Below are positions 1 to 8,423 of a DNA stretch of 64,000 nucleotides, in pieces; position 1 is the first letter of the stretch; each line of letters begins with the position of its first letter. The stretch lies in contig JAZQNO010000004.1 of the NCBI GenBank assembly GCA_045627385.1, forward strand, positions 1 to 64,000, in the 5' to 3' direction. The notes under the pieces are model-generated. The model was not told the DNA's origin. It saw only the letters and a program-made list of their open reading frames with translations, and did not search any database. The position numbers and the translations under genes are program-made. The stretch comes from UBA1757 sp045627385. GTDB lineage: Bacteria > Bacteroidota > Bacteroidia > Bacteroidales > UBA1402.

Positions 1-484
1 TGCAACACAATCGGAAGATCTGACGAGGTCTCAACGCATACAGACGTTAACAGTTTACAGTTAACACTCACTAGCCTCTTTGCAGAATTCCAGGGAAACG
101 GCCTTCGAGTTACAGGGAAAAGTGTACTAATGGGAGAAACCGGCAGTATCTTCGCACTGCGTTTCGCCAGGAAGCGCCCGTCGGACAGAGGCTGTCTGCT
201 CGCACCGGAAAGCTGCTCTGATGTTCCTCCGTTGTTCCTCCCATTATTTGGCGGACGAAGATGAGACTCGCAAAGGACTGTGAACTTCCCCTTTTTGTAG
301 CCTCCCCTAATATTAGGACTGTTCTGAATAAGACAATATCAGGAACTTCGCCACAAGCGCCGCGAAAAGCAAAGCCCCTACTCCCTGACGATTTTGAACT
401 CCTTCGTTTCGTCGCCAGCGACAAGTTTCATCAGATAATGGCCGACGGGAAACAGGAGATGATGAACAAAAGATGACGGCAAAC
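1..484. other. Intergenic stretch without a convincing gene
   Basis: No open frame here has a recognisable domain, signal peptide or good context. The short frames on both strands overlap each other and look fortuitous. Near 49-67 there is a small A/T-rich motif in which ACAGTT is repeated and GTTAAC occurs at both ends. Positions 281-305 and 390-415 share a weak similarity (TGAACT..CC...TTT.GT.GCC). I see no RNA gene. The stretch may contain the 3' end region of the minus-strand pair that follows. Confidence 0.5.
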
Positions 485-1411
485 TTACACCCCTATAAGG
501 AAATGGAATCCCTTGTTTTCCGCATCGACTCCCTTGACCACATACAGCGAGGGCTTCAACGCGCATTCGCAGCCAGAGTCGTCCAAACGACCGGTTTTGA
601 ACACGAGAGTTCCGGTCAGGTCATATACTGCTATTTCTCTGACAGGCCGGCTGGAGGAGATCCTTCCTCCCGTCACGGCTATTCTTAGCGGTTCGGACGA
701 AACAGAAGACAGGCTCATAGGCGCAGACGCAATGCGGCTCGACGAAACGATGGGAGCCACCGGCACTTCTTGAAGGGTGTCCGTGATAGCGATGCTGACA
801 TTCAGAAACACATCCATCTTTTCCATCGGGCAATCCGGAACGCTTATTTCGAACAACCTGGGCGACATTCCGCCAGGATTCAAAGAGGCAGAGCCGTCGA
901 TTGTCACAAATGCGGAAGCCTCGTAGACGCGGCAGTTCCAATGGAGGTCTGCCTTTTCCGGCATGACTATGGTGCCCGAAAGAGTCATCTTGCCATCGGA
1001 AAGCCGGGCTGTCGCCGGCATGCTGCTTTCAGCCGGAGAAGTCGTCAGCTCAGAGCTCCTGATGAAGGGATTGAACTCCTTGTCGCCGGTCACCGTGATA
1101 TCGCATTTGGCCGACTGTGCATCGGCGTACACGCTCACAGTGGCCTGTCCGGGAGCTATCGCAAACAGTTCGCCATTGAAGAGATAGACTGCAGGATCGC
1201 CAAACTTGGTGTAATTCGTTGACACCTGCCATCTGAGATAAGGTTGGAGGTTGGCCGGTTCCCAGGAAACCGACGGTTTCACGGATTCGCCCGGCTTGAG
1301 CGAACACGCTTCAGGACTTACATTCAGCACATGGATCATGGTATCCACCTGCGCGTTCAAGCCCCATGTGCCTGCACACAGAGCCAACAAAAGAAACAAT
1401 TGCTTTTTCAT
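485..1411 (-). CDS. Secreted protein with Ig-like region and T9SS-like C-terminus
   Basis: A 308-residue exported protein of unknown function. Residues 1-20 form a signal peptide (Lys-Lys, hydrophobic core, cleavage after Leu-Asn-Ala). Residues about 28-110 resemble a bacterial Ig-like (BIG2-type) domain, with the pattern SLKPGES followed by IAPGQATVSV. The C-terminal 60 residues (REIAVYDLTGTLVFKTG, then a short beta strand ending in FLIGV) look like a weak type A sorting domain of the type IX secretion system. It starts only 5 nt after the stop of the upstream gene at 1417, so the two are probably co-transcribed. The function cannot be inferred further. Confidence 0.7.
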   Translation of the reverse strand: MKKQLFLLLALCAGTWGLNAQVDTMIHVLNVSPEACSLKPGESVKPSVSWEPANLQPYLRWQVSTNYTKFGDPAVYLFNGELFAIAPGQATVSVYADAQSAKCDITVTGDKEFNPFIRSSELTTSPAESSMPATARLSDGKMTLSGTIVMPEKADLHWNCRVYEASAFVTIDGSASLNPGGMSPRLFEISVPDCPMEKMDVFLNVSIAITDTLQEVPVAPIVSSSRIASAPMSLSSVSSEPLRIAVTGGRISSSRPVREIAVYDLTGTLVFKTGRLDDSGCECALKPSLYVVKGVDAENKGFHFLIGV

Positions 1412-1416
1412 AACGA

Positions 1417-2133
1417 TTATTGTTTGTTGAATTTCAACGATGCTTTGCCATCCACGGATAAAATATACAAACCGGACGGAAGATCGGATATATCGATGTA
1501 TTCTGAATTCTGGAGTTGTTGCTTGACTAAGACGATGCCATTCATGTCGGACAATTGGACAACGCAGTCTTCTGACCTACAGTTCACATACAACCTGTCT
1601 TCGGCGGGATTAGGATAAAGAACAGCTTCTTCCTGGTCCGATTCCGGCTTTTCAACACCCATCAATGTCAATGAGCCTTTTGCATACATACGATATTCTG
1701 AAAGAATCAATTCCGACGGGTTCAATTTCGAAACTTCAAAATCTCGTTTGTAAATGTCGAAGATGGCTCTTTTGAAGCCTTTTCCTATCGTTACGGGTGC
1801 AGGCTCTACACAATAACAATCACACGCAGGTTCGATTTCCGAATAAAACAACGAAAAAACTGTTGAATCTTGAAAATCTTCATTCAAGATAGAATCCATG
1901 TGGAACCTATAACATCCAGGCCAAGACGCATACACGACAAGTGACAAACTGTCAACGTTATCGGAAACGATAACAATAGAATCGACGCTTCTCAGCCTGA
2001 CACTGGCAGAAATGTATTCTCCAACAACAGATGAGCCTAAACTGGCTGGTCCAGATTGACTGTTTCCTGCACCCATGGTGCCGACAGACGCAATTACGAA
2101 AAGTAGGAAGATGGCGTGAGACTTCGTTTTCAT
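1417..2133 (-). CDS. Secreted T9SS type A sorting domain protein
   Basis: A 238-residue exported protein. The chosen start gives a normal signal peptide (MKTKSHAIFLLFVIASVGTM). An upstream in-frame ATG at 2223 would put an extra 30 non-signal residues in front and would lie upstream of the candidate promoter at 2164-2192, so it was not used. The last 70 residues carry the canonical T9SS type A pattern: YPNPAEDRLYV, then VQLSDMNGIVL, then ISDLPSGLYILSV and a final K-F. The central region has several Cys (CDCYC near the middle) and no domain I recognise. It is the first gene of a two-gene unit with 485-1411. The product is probably surface-anchored or released through the T9SS. Confidence 0.75.
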   Translation of the reverse strand: MKTKSHAIFLLFVIASVGTMGAGNSQSGPASLGSSVVGEYISASVRLRSVDSIVIVSDNVDSLSLVVYASWPGCYRFHMDSILNEDFQDSTVFSLFYSEIEPACDCYCVEPAPVTIGKGFKRAIFDIYKRDFEVSKLNPSELILSEYRMYAKGSLTLMGVEKPESDQEEAVLYPNPAEDRLYVNCRSEDCVVQLSDMNGIVLVKQQLQNSEYIDISDLPSGLYILSVDGKASLKFNKQ

Positions 2134-2163
2134 ATAAGTTCGAATGTTTTTTACAGTGACCCA

Positions 2164-2192
2164 CAAATATATATATATATCAATTTGCCAAA
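2164..2192 (-). promoter_or_regulatory. Candidate promoter for the T9SS protein pair
   Basis: Read on the minus strand there is TATATTTG (2171-2164), which fits the Bacteroidetes -7 consensus TAnnTTTG, and TTTG at 2192-2189 with a 17-bp spacer. The -7 element sits inside an (AT)n tract. Confidence 0.5.
2167..2180. repeat. (AT)7 dinucleotide tract
   Basis: Seven uninterrupted AT units lie in the divergent intergenic region, overlapping the candidate -7 element of the minus-strand promoter. A length change here could alter promoter spacing. Confidence 0.8.
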
Positions 2193-2246
2193 AAAACGAC
2201 AAATTATTTTTAGTATTTTTCACCCATCGTCCAAGAGATTATTGTT

Positions 2247-2254
2247 TATCTTTG
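2247..2254 (+). promoter_or_regulatory. -7 element TATCTTTG for the SIMPL gene
   Basis: TATCTTTG matches the Bacteroidetes -7 consensus 23 nt before the ATG at 2277. No clear -33 TTTG was found. Confidence 0.55.
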
Positions 2255-2276
2255 CAGACATACAAAAGTCAATCAT

Positions 2277-2978
2277 ATGAAAAAATTACTGCTGTACTCG
2301 TTTCTGATGCTGCCTGTGATGCTCACGGCGCAAGAGACCAATTGGCTGGACCGGCCCTACATCGAAGTGTACGGCGATGCCAAAGAGGAAGTCGTCCCCA
2401 ACGAAATTTTCATCAGTATCTCCATACAGGAGAGCGATATCAAAAACAAGAAGACCACCGTGGAGACGCTGGAACGCAACATGGTGAAGGCTCTCGAACG
2501 CTTGGGTATCAACACCCAGAAAGATCTGGCAGTACGCGACATGAACAGTTCCTTCAAGCACTATTGGATTCGCTCGACGGAGATTCAGACCGGCAAGAAC
2601 TATCTGCTGAAAGTCGACAACGCCGTGCTGGCAGGTCGCGTGTTTCAATCGTTGGAAAGCCTCGGCATCAGCCAGATGAACATTGAGCGCGTGGACCACT
2701 CCGACATCGAGGCCATCCAGCAGGCTGTCAAGGAAAAAGCCGTAAAGAACGGAAAGGCCAAGGCCGATGCGCTGGCTGCAGCTATCGGTCAGAATGCGGG
2801 CAAAGCCCTCTACATAAGGGAGACGAACCAAGGGGTCTACTACCCCAACATGCTGCGCGCCCAGGTGGCTAAAGTGGCGACTTTCGACATGGCCGTGGAG
2901 GAGTCTGCCGAGCCTGAACTTGAATTTGAGAAAATCGTGGTAGAATACAAGATTTTTGTCTGTTTCGAACTCAATTGA
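2277..2978 (+). CDS. SIMPL (DUF541) domain periplasmic protein
   Basis: A 233-residue exported protein. Residues 1-19 are a signal peptide (MKKLLLYSFLMLPVMLTAQ). The rest matches the SIMPL/DUF541 family: IEVYGDAKEEVVPNEIFISISI opens the domain, followed by the alternating pattern around AVLAGRVFQSLESLGI and a C-terminal VVEYKIFVCFEL strand. Family members are periplasmic or outer membrane-associated proteins with poorly defined roles (kinase-interacting or oxidative stress-related in other bacteria). The length is typical. The next gene starts 11 nt downstream, so the two are probably one unit driven by the TATCTTTG element. Confidence 0.85.
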   Translation: MKKLLLYSFLMLPVMLTAQETNWLDRPYIEVYGDAKEEVVPNEIFISISIQESDIKNKKTTVETLERNMVKALERLGINTQKDLAVRDMNSSFKHYWIRSTEIQTGKNYLLKVDNAVLAGRVFQSLESLGISQMNIERVDHSDIEAIQQAVKEKAVKNGKAKADALAAAIGQNAGKALYIRETNQGVYYPNMLRAQVAKVATFDMAVEESAEPELEFEKIVVEYKIFVCFELN

Positions 2979-2989
2979 CACTATCCGAT

Positions 2990-4810
2990 ATGAAATCTCT
3001 TCATCTGATGTCTGCACTCCTCCTGATTGGTGCGGGTGCACTTTCCGCTCAGGAAACCGAAACCGTCTATACGGTCACTTCCTCACAATTCAAGGCTGGT
3101 GCAGCCATGTCGGCACCGTCGAATGACGGCGGCACCGTCACATATCGTCTGGACGAACGGTCCAAGGTGCCTTTCACTCAGGCTGCCATTCATCAGACCT
3201 CTGTAGCCCAATTGGGCAAGACGGGGGTTTCTGACCGTCCCTATTACCACATGCGACTGGCTCTGCCCATACCGTCGGCCTACACTCCGACTGAATGCGG
3301 CCAGATGGCCGGTCTGGACTACGGCAACTACCATCACCACCATTCGCCGGGCTTTGTGGTATTGCCCAACGGAGATGCGCTGGCCATTGCCTTCAGTTCT
3401 CCGCGCGGACGCTCCGAGAGCGACACGGCAGCCACTTTCGTGCAGTACCGTCTGCGCTACGGTGCTGAAGAGTGGGATATGCCCGAACTCTTTTTCGACA
3501 CGCACAACGGCAACGACCAGTCGGGTCTTCTCTGGCAAGACGGAGAAACAACCTGGTTCTTCGGTGGCGGCCGCTCCATGAGCGACTGGATTCCCTTCCG
3601 TATCTGCACCAGCACCGACAACGGCCAGACTTGGACATACAGCGTGCCCCAGCTCGACCAGATTGGGACCGATTTCACCGCACAACCAATCACCAGTGCC
3701 TTCCGCGACCCCGAAGGCAACATCTACATGGCCTGCGATGCCAAAGGTGCCCAGAGTTTCCTCTGGTGCAGCCCGGACAACGGCCTCCATTGGAAAGACA
3801 TGGGTGGACGCACCATTACCCGTCACAGCACCATTGTCCCTCTTGATGACAAGGGCACTCTGCTGGCCATCGGCGGCAAGAACGGCAACATCAATGCCTG
3901 GAATCCGCAAAACATTTCCCACGACTGGGGTGCCACCTGGGACGCAGGTACCCAAGGGCCTCTGCCTGTGAACGGATCGGCACAGCGTCCCTGCATCATC
4001 CGTCTGGCATCAGGCGCTCTTGTGGTAGTAGGCGACTCCTATCTGCACAAACTGCATCGCCCGGCTCCCGAAGGCTGGACCTGCGGCGACCAGTGCTACA
4101 TCGGCATTTCCGACAACAACGGCCAAAGCTGGACTTTCAAGGTGCTTCCTCTCTGTCTGGGTCATAACCAGCGTCCGCAACATCCATCGCTGGGCTACTC
4201 CACCGTACGTCAGAGCCCCGACGGAACCATCCATATATTGAGTTCCGCCACGTTGCCTGCCTATCACATTGAACTGAATGAAGCGTGGATCCGAGATACC
4301 ACTGCCCACGAAGGTCCCTTCAAAACCGCTTACGACGACAAGTTTGTCTATAATCCGAAGGGCGACGGCTCCTTTGGCGGCAAAGTAAGCCGTTATCAGG
4401 AATCCTATGAGAATGGTGCCCTCAAAGGCAAATGGAAAGCCCGCATCTGCAAGAACGGACGATATCTGCTCCACGGACGTCTGACCGAGTATTATGAGAA
4501 TGGCCAGAAACAACACACAGCCATTTACAAGAACGGCTACAAGAAGGGGCTTGAATGTTATTGGGCAGCCGATGGCACTCTGCTCTGGACCTGGGAACGC
4601 CATCTGAAGACCCACACCGGCGTGTGGACCCAATACTGGCCCAACGGTCAGAAAAAGGTGCAGTCGGTTTGGGATATCCGTCCCTCCACACGCGAACAGC
4701 CCGACTACCGTTTCTGCGGCTATGTTGCTCAGGGCGAAGCCATCCACTGGGACGAAAACGGTGAGCAAACCGAAGCCCACAACTTTGTCAACGGCTTCCT
4801 GGCTGATTGA
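2990..4810 (+). CDS. Secreted BNR/Asp-box propeller fused to C-terminal MORN-type repeats
   Basis: A 606-residue exported protein. The start at 2990 gives a signal peptide (MKSLHLMSALLLIGAGALSAQ); an earlier ATG at 2975 overlaps the previous stop but adds only five polar residues. Four Asp boxes (SxDxGxTW type) are visible: STDNGQTW near residue 207, SPDNGLHW near 262, SHDWGATW near 310 and SDNNGQSW near 374. This is a sialidase-type beta-propeller. From about residue 470 to 570 come YwqK/MORN-like repeats (YYENGQKQ, YKNGYKKG, YWPNGQKK). Asp boxes alone do not prove sialidase activity, and I could not find the FRIP motif or arginine triad. The glycan or other substrate is unknown. The propeller-MORN fusion is unusual. 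Confidence 0.75.
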   Translation: MKSLHLMSALLLIGAGALSAQETETVYTVTSSQFKAGAAMSAPSNDGGTVTYRLDERSKVPFTQAAIHQTSVAQLGKTGVSDRPYYHMRLALPIPSAYTPTECGQMAGLDYGNYHHHHSPGFVVLPNGDALAIAFSSPRGRSESDTAATFVQYRLRYGAEEWDMPELFFDTHNGNDQSGLLWQDGETTWFFGGGRSMSDWIPFRICTSTDNGQTWTYSVPQLDQIGTDFTAQPITSAFRDPEGNIYMACDAKGAQSFLWCSPDNGLHWKDMGGRTITRHSTIVPLDDKGTLLAIGGKNGNINAWNPQNISHDWGATWDAGTQGPLPVNGSAQRPCIIRLASGALVVVGDSYLHKLHRPAPEGWTCGDQCYIGISDNNGQSWTFKVLPLCLGHNQRPQHPSLGYSTVRQSPDGTIHILSSATLPAYHIELNEAWIRDTTAHEGPFKTAYDDKFVYNPKGDGSFGGKVSRYQESYENGALKGKWKARICKNGRYLLHGRLTEYYENGQKQHTAIYKNGYKKGLECYWAADGTLLWTWERHLKTHTGVWTQYWPNGQKKVQSVWDIRPSTREQPDYRFCGYVAQGEAIHWDENGEQTEAHNFVNGFLAD

Positions 4811-4815
4811 TTTTC

Positions 4816-5766
4816 ATGAGAGTAGACGACCGCGAAAATCAAACGCACCGCTCAGGCGCCTCGTTCACCGTCAAGGAGGACGAGACGCTTGAGCAGTTGC
4901 TTTCGCGTGTCATGCAGGGACGCAGCAGGTCCTCTATCAAAAAACTGCTCCAAAGCGATGCCATCACTCTCGATGGCCGCGTCCTCAAGCGCCTGGACGA
5001 GACTTTGGAAGCCGGCCAGACCGTGTTTGTCGGCAAGAAGTCTGAATACCGCCTGCCGGAAGGCCTCCGCATCGTCTGGGAAGACGCTTCCCTGCTGATT
5101 GTGAAGAAAGAATCCGGCCTGCTCACTGTGGGCAATCATAGCGAGCGTGAGAAGACGGCCGAAGAATATCTGAATGCTTACATGGATTTCCGCCGCTCAG
5201 GCGACCGAATCTATGTGGTGCACCGCATCGACCGCGACACCAGCGGCATACTGGTTTTTGCCAAGAATCCCAGAATCTGCGAGACTCTCCGCACCCATTG
5301 GCACGAAATTGTCGAAAGCCGTAGATACATAGCCGTAGCCGAAGGGTGGTTCCAACAGCAGGAAGGGATGGTGGACACCTGGCTGGATGAGGATGCCCGC
5401 CAGTCGGTGATGTTTGTCTGCCGGCCCGGTCAGGGAAAAAGGGCTGTCACACATTTCCGTGTTCTCGACAGTTGCTCTTTGCCGACAGGCCGGGGACAGG
5501 ACGGTCAGCGCGACGACGTACGGCGTCTGCGCTACTCATTGCTAGAGCTCCACCTGGAGACCGGCCGCCGCAATCAGATTCGCGTCCACATGGCCTATCT
5601 GGGCCATCCTCTGGCGGGCGATTCCAAGTATGGCGCCCAAACCGACCCATGCAGAAGGCTCTGCCTGCATGCGCAGCAAATCAAGTTCCGTCATCCCGTC
5701 ACAGGCGAAATGCTGGAATTCACTTCAGAAATTCCTTCAGAGTTCCTCCGTATGTTCTCACGATGA
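4816..5766 (+). CDS. RluA-family RNA pseudouridine synthase
   Basis: A 316-residue enzyme that isomerises uridine to pseudouridine in rRNA or tRNA. The N-terminal 85 residues contain an S4 RNA-binding domain (LEQLLSRV...IKKLLQSDAITLDGR, then LEAGQTV). The catalytic region shows VHRIDRDTSG, in which the Asp is the RluA-family nucleophile. The later signature ETGRRNQIRVHMAYLGHPLAGDSKYG is typical of RluA/RluD. The ATG at 4816 is preferred over a TTG nine bases upstream that overlaps the previous stop. The precise target (RluA, RluC or RluD type) cannot be decided from sequence alone. It sits immediately behind the propeller/MORN gene. Confidence 0.9.
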   Translation: MRVDDRENQTHRSGASFTVKEDETLEQLLSRVMQGRSRSSIKKLLQSDAITLDGRVLKRLDETLEAGQTVFVGKKSEYRLPEGLRIVWEDASLLIVKKESGLLTVGNHSEREKTAEEYLNAYMDFRRSGDRIYVVHRIDRDTSGILVFAKNPRICETLRTHWHEIVESRRYIAVAEGWFQQQEGMVDTWLDEDARQSVMFVCRPGQGKRAVTHFRVLDSCSLPTGRGQDGQRDDVRRLRYSLLELHLETGRRNQIRVHMAYLGHPLAGDSKYGAQTDPCRRLCLHAQQIKFRHPVTGEMLEFTSEIPSEFLRMFSR

Positions 5767-5788
5767 AACCGGAATGGGAAAAATGAAC

Positions 5789-5796
5789 TACCTTTG
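5789..5796 (+). promoter_or_regulatory. -7 element TACCTTTG before the prenyltransferase gene
   Basis: TACCTTTG matches TAnnTTTG and ends 23 nt before the ATG at 5820. A -33 element was not obvious. Confidence 0.55.
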
Positions 5797-5819
5797 CGCC
5801 CTATAACAGAATACTGTCT

Positions 5820-6809
5820 ATGAAAAGATCTTTTAAAGACTGGCTCATTGCGCCCCGCCCCTGGTCGGCACCCGTTTCGGTGATGCCCATTATCGCTACC
5901 ACTGCTTACCTGTTTTTCCGCTTCAATCTGATGAGGAACGGCCTGGCCAATCTGGATATCGGCACACTGACCGGCTGGAGCTGGTGGAATGCGCTCATTG
6001 CCCTGCCCATGCTGGTCTGTCTGCATTTCAGCGCCAACCTCATCAGCGACTATTTCGACCATATCAGAGGCGTTGACCTTCCCGACAGCCTCAACGGTGT
6101 CCGCACCATGTACAGCGGTCTGTTCCAGCCAAAAGAGATACGCAATCTCGGCTTTGCCTTCCTGGCCGTTGGTACGCTGTTGGGCATGTGGATTCTGGCC
6201 CGCACTTCCTGGTCGTACATCTTGCTGGGAGCCATCGGCATTGTGATGGCGGCGTTCTACACCACCTTCAAATATCATGCACTGGGCGACCTCGACGTAC
6301 TGCTGGGGTTTTCCGTGCTCCCTTCCATGGGTATCAGCCTTATTGTTGCCGGTGAAATCTTCTGGGATGCTGTCCTGTTCAGCCTGCCCTACGGATTGCT
6401 CACCTGTGCCGTCCTGCAGATCAACAACACACGCGACATCCGCAACGACAGGCGCGCCGGCATAACCACCATGCAGGGCCTGACGGGCGGACGTTTCTCG
6501 CAATGGCTCTATGCGGCCGAACTCACTCTCCCCTATCTGCTGGTGCTGGTCTATACGCTCCTGACCCTTGCAGGCTGTCTGCCCTTCCGTTCCATGACGC
6601 AGGGCATCGGCAGCCGCTGGCTGGCGCTGCTCATGCTTCTGACTTTCATCAATATCCCCGCTTCCTGGAAATTGCTGCGGTCTGCACTGAAGGCACAACC
6701 CGAAGAGGAGTTGCCCATTGCCACCCATGACCAGCAGACGGCGCAACTCCAGCTCAAATTCGGTTTGATTTACACGCTGGCTTTTTTCGTGGCAGGGATT
6801 ATCCTCTGA
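5820..6809 (+). CDS. UbiA-family prenyltransferase, probably MenA-like
   Basis: A 329-residue integral membrane prenyltransferase with about eight hydrophobic segments. The first Asp-rich motif is NLISDYFDHIRGVD (the NxxxDxxxxxxD pattern that binds Mg-prenyl diphosphate). The second is NNTRDIRNDRRAG. Both are in the usual UbiA positions. The RTMYSG segment after the first motif resembles 1,4-dihydroxy-2-naphthoate polyprenyltransferase (MenA, menaquinone synthesis), the most likely role in an anaerobic Bacteroidales cell. No other men genes are nearby, so the substrate remains an inference. The CPBP protease gene follows 24 nt later on the same strand. Confidence 0.8.
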   Translation: MKRSFKDWLIAPRPWSAPVSVMPIIATTAYLFFRFNLMRNGLANLDIGTLTGWSWWNALIALPMLVCLHFSANLISDYFDHIRGVDLPDSLNGVRTMYSGLFQPKEIRNLGFAFLAVGTLLGMWILARTSWSYILLGAIGIVMAAFYTTFKYHALGDLDVLLGFSVLPSMGISLIVAGEIFWDAVLFSLPYGLLTCAVLQINNTRDIRNDRRAGITTMQGLTGGRFSQWLYAAELTLPYLLVLVYTLLTLAGCLPFRSMTQGIGSRWLALLMLLTFINIPASWKLLRSALKAQPEEELPIATHDQQTAQLQLKFGLIYTLAFFVAGIIL

Positions 6810-6833
6810 TCTGTTTCAAGTAATTGTGCTGAA

Positions 6834-7451
6834 ATGAAAAAGACTTATTTTGCCATCATCATCGCGGCCATTCTGTGGTTTGTGATGTTCTTTGCTCCCA
6901 TCAGCAAACACCTCGATTTCTGGACTGTCATGACGGGCTCGGCGCTGGTGTTGACCGGCTTGGCCACTCTGCTGGGAGGCTCGTGGTGGAAAGAAACCAG
7001 GCTCAATTGGAAATCGTTTGTCTTTGGTCTGCTGGCCGCTGCCGGATTATGGCTTGTTTTCTATTTCGGCGACAGGATTTCTGCCGAACTGTTCACATTT
7101 GCACGGTCTCAGGTAGACAGCATCTACACCATCAAAGGCGACACCAGCAAGTTGATTATCGGTGTACTGCTTCTGTTGGTCATCGGTCCGGCCGAAGAGA
7201 TTTTCTGGCGCGGTTTTGTCCAAAGGAAATGGATGGAGCACAGCGGCAAGTTCGCCGGGTTTGCAGCGGCGACTCTGGTCTATACGCTCATTCACGTCTG
7301 GTCGCTCAATTTCATGCTGATCATGGCGGCGCTGGTCTGCGGCGTATTTTGGGGACTGATCTATCTCATCTGGGGGCACAAATCGCTTCCCGTGCTCATC
7401 ATCTCCCATGCCCTTTGGGATGTGGCTGCCTTTGTGCTGTTCCCGTTCTGA
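6834..7451 (+). CDS. CPBP family intramembrane glutamic endopeptidase
   Basis: A 205-residue membrane protein with six or so hydrophobic segments. It shows the CPBP/Abi motif 1 EEIFWRGFVQRKWM (EExxxR), motif 2 TLVYTLIHVWSLNF (FxxxH type) and a final HALWDVAAF. Family members are membrane-embedded proteases used for prenyl-protein processing, bacteriocin self-immunity or unknown regulation. The N-terminal half is hydrophobic and not conserved. It is probably co-transcribed with the prenyltransferase. It converges with the long minus-strand run that ends at 7526. Confidence 0.85.
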   Translation: MKKTYFAIIIAAILWFVMFFAPISKHLDFWTVMTGSALVLTGLATLLGGSWWKETRLNWKSFVFGLLAAAGLWLVFYFGDRISAELFTFARSQVDSIYTIKGDTSKLIIGVLLLLVIGPAEEIFWRGFVQRKWMEHSGKFAGFAAATLVYTLIHVWSLNFMLIMAALVCGVFWGLIYLIWGHKSLPVLIISHALWDVAAFVLFPF

Positions 7452-7525
7452 CAGGTTTTAGATAACATCATTTGATAAGTTCCCCACGTGGGAGCAGACC
7501 AATCGTCAAAATCAGAGGATGTGTG

Positions 7526-8011
7526 TTATTCTCCGCGGGAGGAGGCAAGTAGTTTTTCCAAGTCTTTCTGGGCCATTTTGCCGTCGATGGACATGAAGAC
7601 ACATTCATCGTCTTCGGAAACCGTCATGATCAGACTGCTCACCTCTTTGCCGTCGGAGACGATGTAGATTTCCACCTTTTCACCGTCTTCCTTCACCGAC
7701 ATCAGCATTTCATACTTGCCTTTGTCCATCAGGCGGTTCACGTCGGCCTTGAGTTGGCGCGCTGTCTGTTCGTCTTCGCAGCTCAAGAGATAGAAACCCT
7801 TGAGCGACTGCAAGATGGGCGACAGATTGATGTCGTCGTCCGAGACTTCGATATCGGGCAGCTTTCCAATCAGGCGGAACATGACCGGCGAAATGTAGAC
7901 GGCAGCGACACTTTCTTTATCGGAGTAACGGAGATATACGTCTCTGCCCGTTTCGGCAAAAGACTGGGCCAGCGTCAGAACGGCGGCCAAAAGCATCAGA
8001 ATCTTTTTCAT
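7526..8011 (-). CDS. DUF4252 periplasmic protein
   Basis: A 161-residue exported protein with a signal peptide (MKKILMLLAAVLTLAQSFA). The mature part matches DUF4252: a short segment on response to the cell state (VYISPVMFRLIGKLPD), a central LLSCEDEQTARQLKADV and a C-terminal VSEDDECVFMSIDGKM. DUF4252 genes in Bacteroidales usually follow an ECF sigma factor and a small membrane protein, exactly as here. The family's biochemical function is unknown; a role in sensing or responding to the ECF system is an inference. It is the last gene of the 37-gene minus-strand run, 1 nt after the stop of the putative anti-sigma gene. Confidence 0.85.
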   Translation of the reverse strand: MKKILMLLAAVLTLAQSFAETGRDVYLRYSDKESVAAVYISPVMFRLIGKLPDIEVSDDDINLSPILQSLKGFYLLSCEDEQTARQLKADVNRLMDKGKYEMLMSVKEDGEKVEIYIVSDGKEVSSLIMTVSEDDECVFMSIDGKMAQKDLEKLLASSRGE

Positions 8012-8012
8012 A

Positions 8013-8423
8013 TCAATAGAGTTTGTTTATCAGTCGATTGGTGGTTTCAATAGCGGGTTCCAGCTCTTCCATCATTTCAACTCCTTTTTCCATCTTGCTG
8101 GAAATGAGCGAAAAGGCTTCTTCGATCTGTGCATAGGCCAACGCAGGGTCGCTGAATGTATCTTTCGGACGGGCCGACAGCGACAGGCCGGTGCCCACGC
8201 AGATCAGCAGCACCAGACAGGCAGCCGCACTCCAACGGACAAATGCGCCGACACGTCTGTGTCCGACAATGGGATGCGAATCGTTTTGCGACAGAAAATC
8301 CATGAGCATGGTCTGCTGCGACAGGCGTTCTTTCAGCCCTTCAGGCGCAGACATGGTGCTCTGGTCGGCCATCTGTTCCAACTCGTCCAAAGAGAGTTCC
8401 GATATTTCTTCCAAAGACTTCAT
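8013..8423 (-). CDS. Putative anti-sigma factor, single-pass membrane protein
   Basis: A 136-residue protein. The N-terminal 60 residues are acidic and cytosolic (MKSLEEISELSLDELEQMAD). One transmembrane segment lies at about residues 63-85 (RWSAAACLVLLICVGTGLSL). A periplasmic helical tail (YAQIEEAFSLISSKMEKGVEMMEELEP) follows. This layout fits small anti-sigma factors. Its start overlaps the stop of the sigma factor gene by 4 nt (ATGA), which supports stoichiometric co-translation. I see no zinc-binding HxxxCxxC motif, so the anti-sigma role is inferred from position and topology. Confidence 0.65.
   Translation of the reverse strand: MKSLEEISELSLDELEQMADQSTMSAPEGLKERLSQQTMLMDFLSQNDSHPIVGHRRVGAFVRWSAAACLVLLICVGTGLSLSARPKDTFSDPALAYAQIEEAFSLISSKMEKGVEMMEELEPAIETTNRLINKLY

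Noticed and set aside
281..415. Possible repeated element in the left intergenic stretch
   Set aside because: Similarity between the two segments is weak and short; it is not enough to call a repeat.
261..476. Short plus-strand frame in the left intergenic region
   Set aside because: It overlaps other short frames on the opposite strand, has no signal or domain, and no promoter is seen.
2990..4810. Assignment as a true sialidase (nanH)
   Set aside because: Asp boxes are present, but I could not identify the FRIP motif or the arginine triad, and no nan genes are nearby.
7483..7492. Palindrome CCCACGTGGG between convergent genes
   Set aside because: Perfectly palindromic without a loop and without a T-tract on either side, so not a convincing terminator; may be chance.
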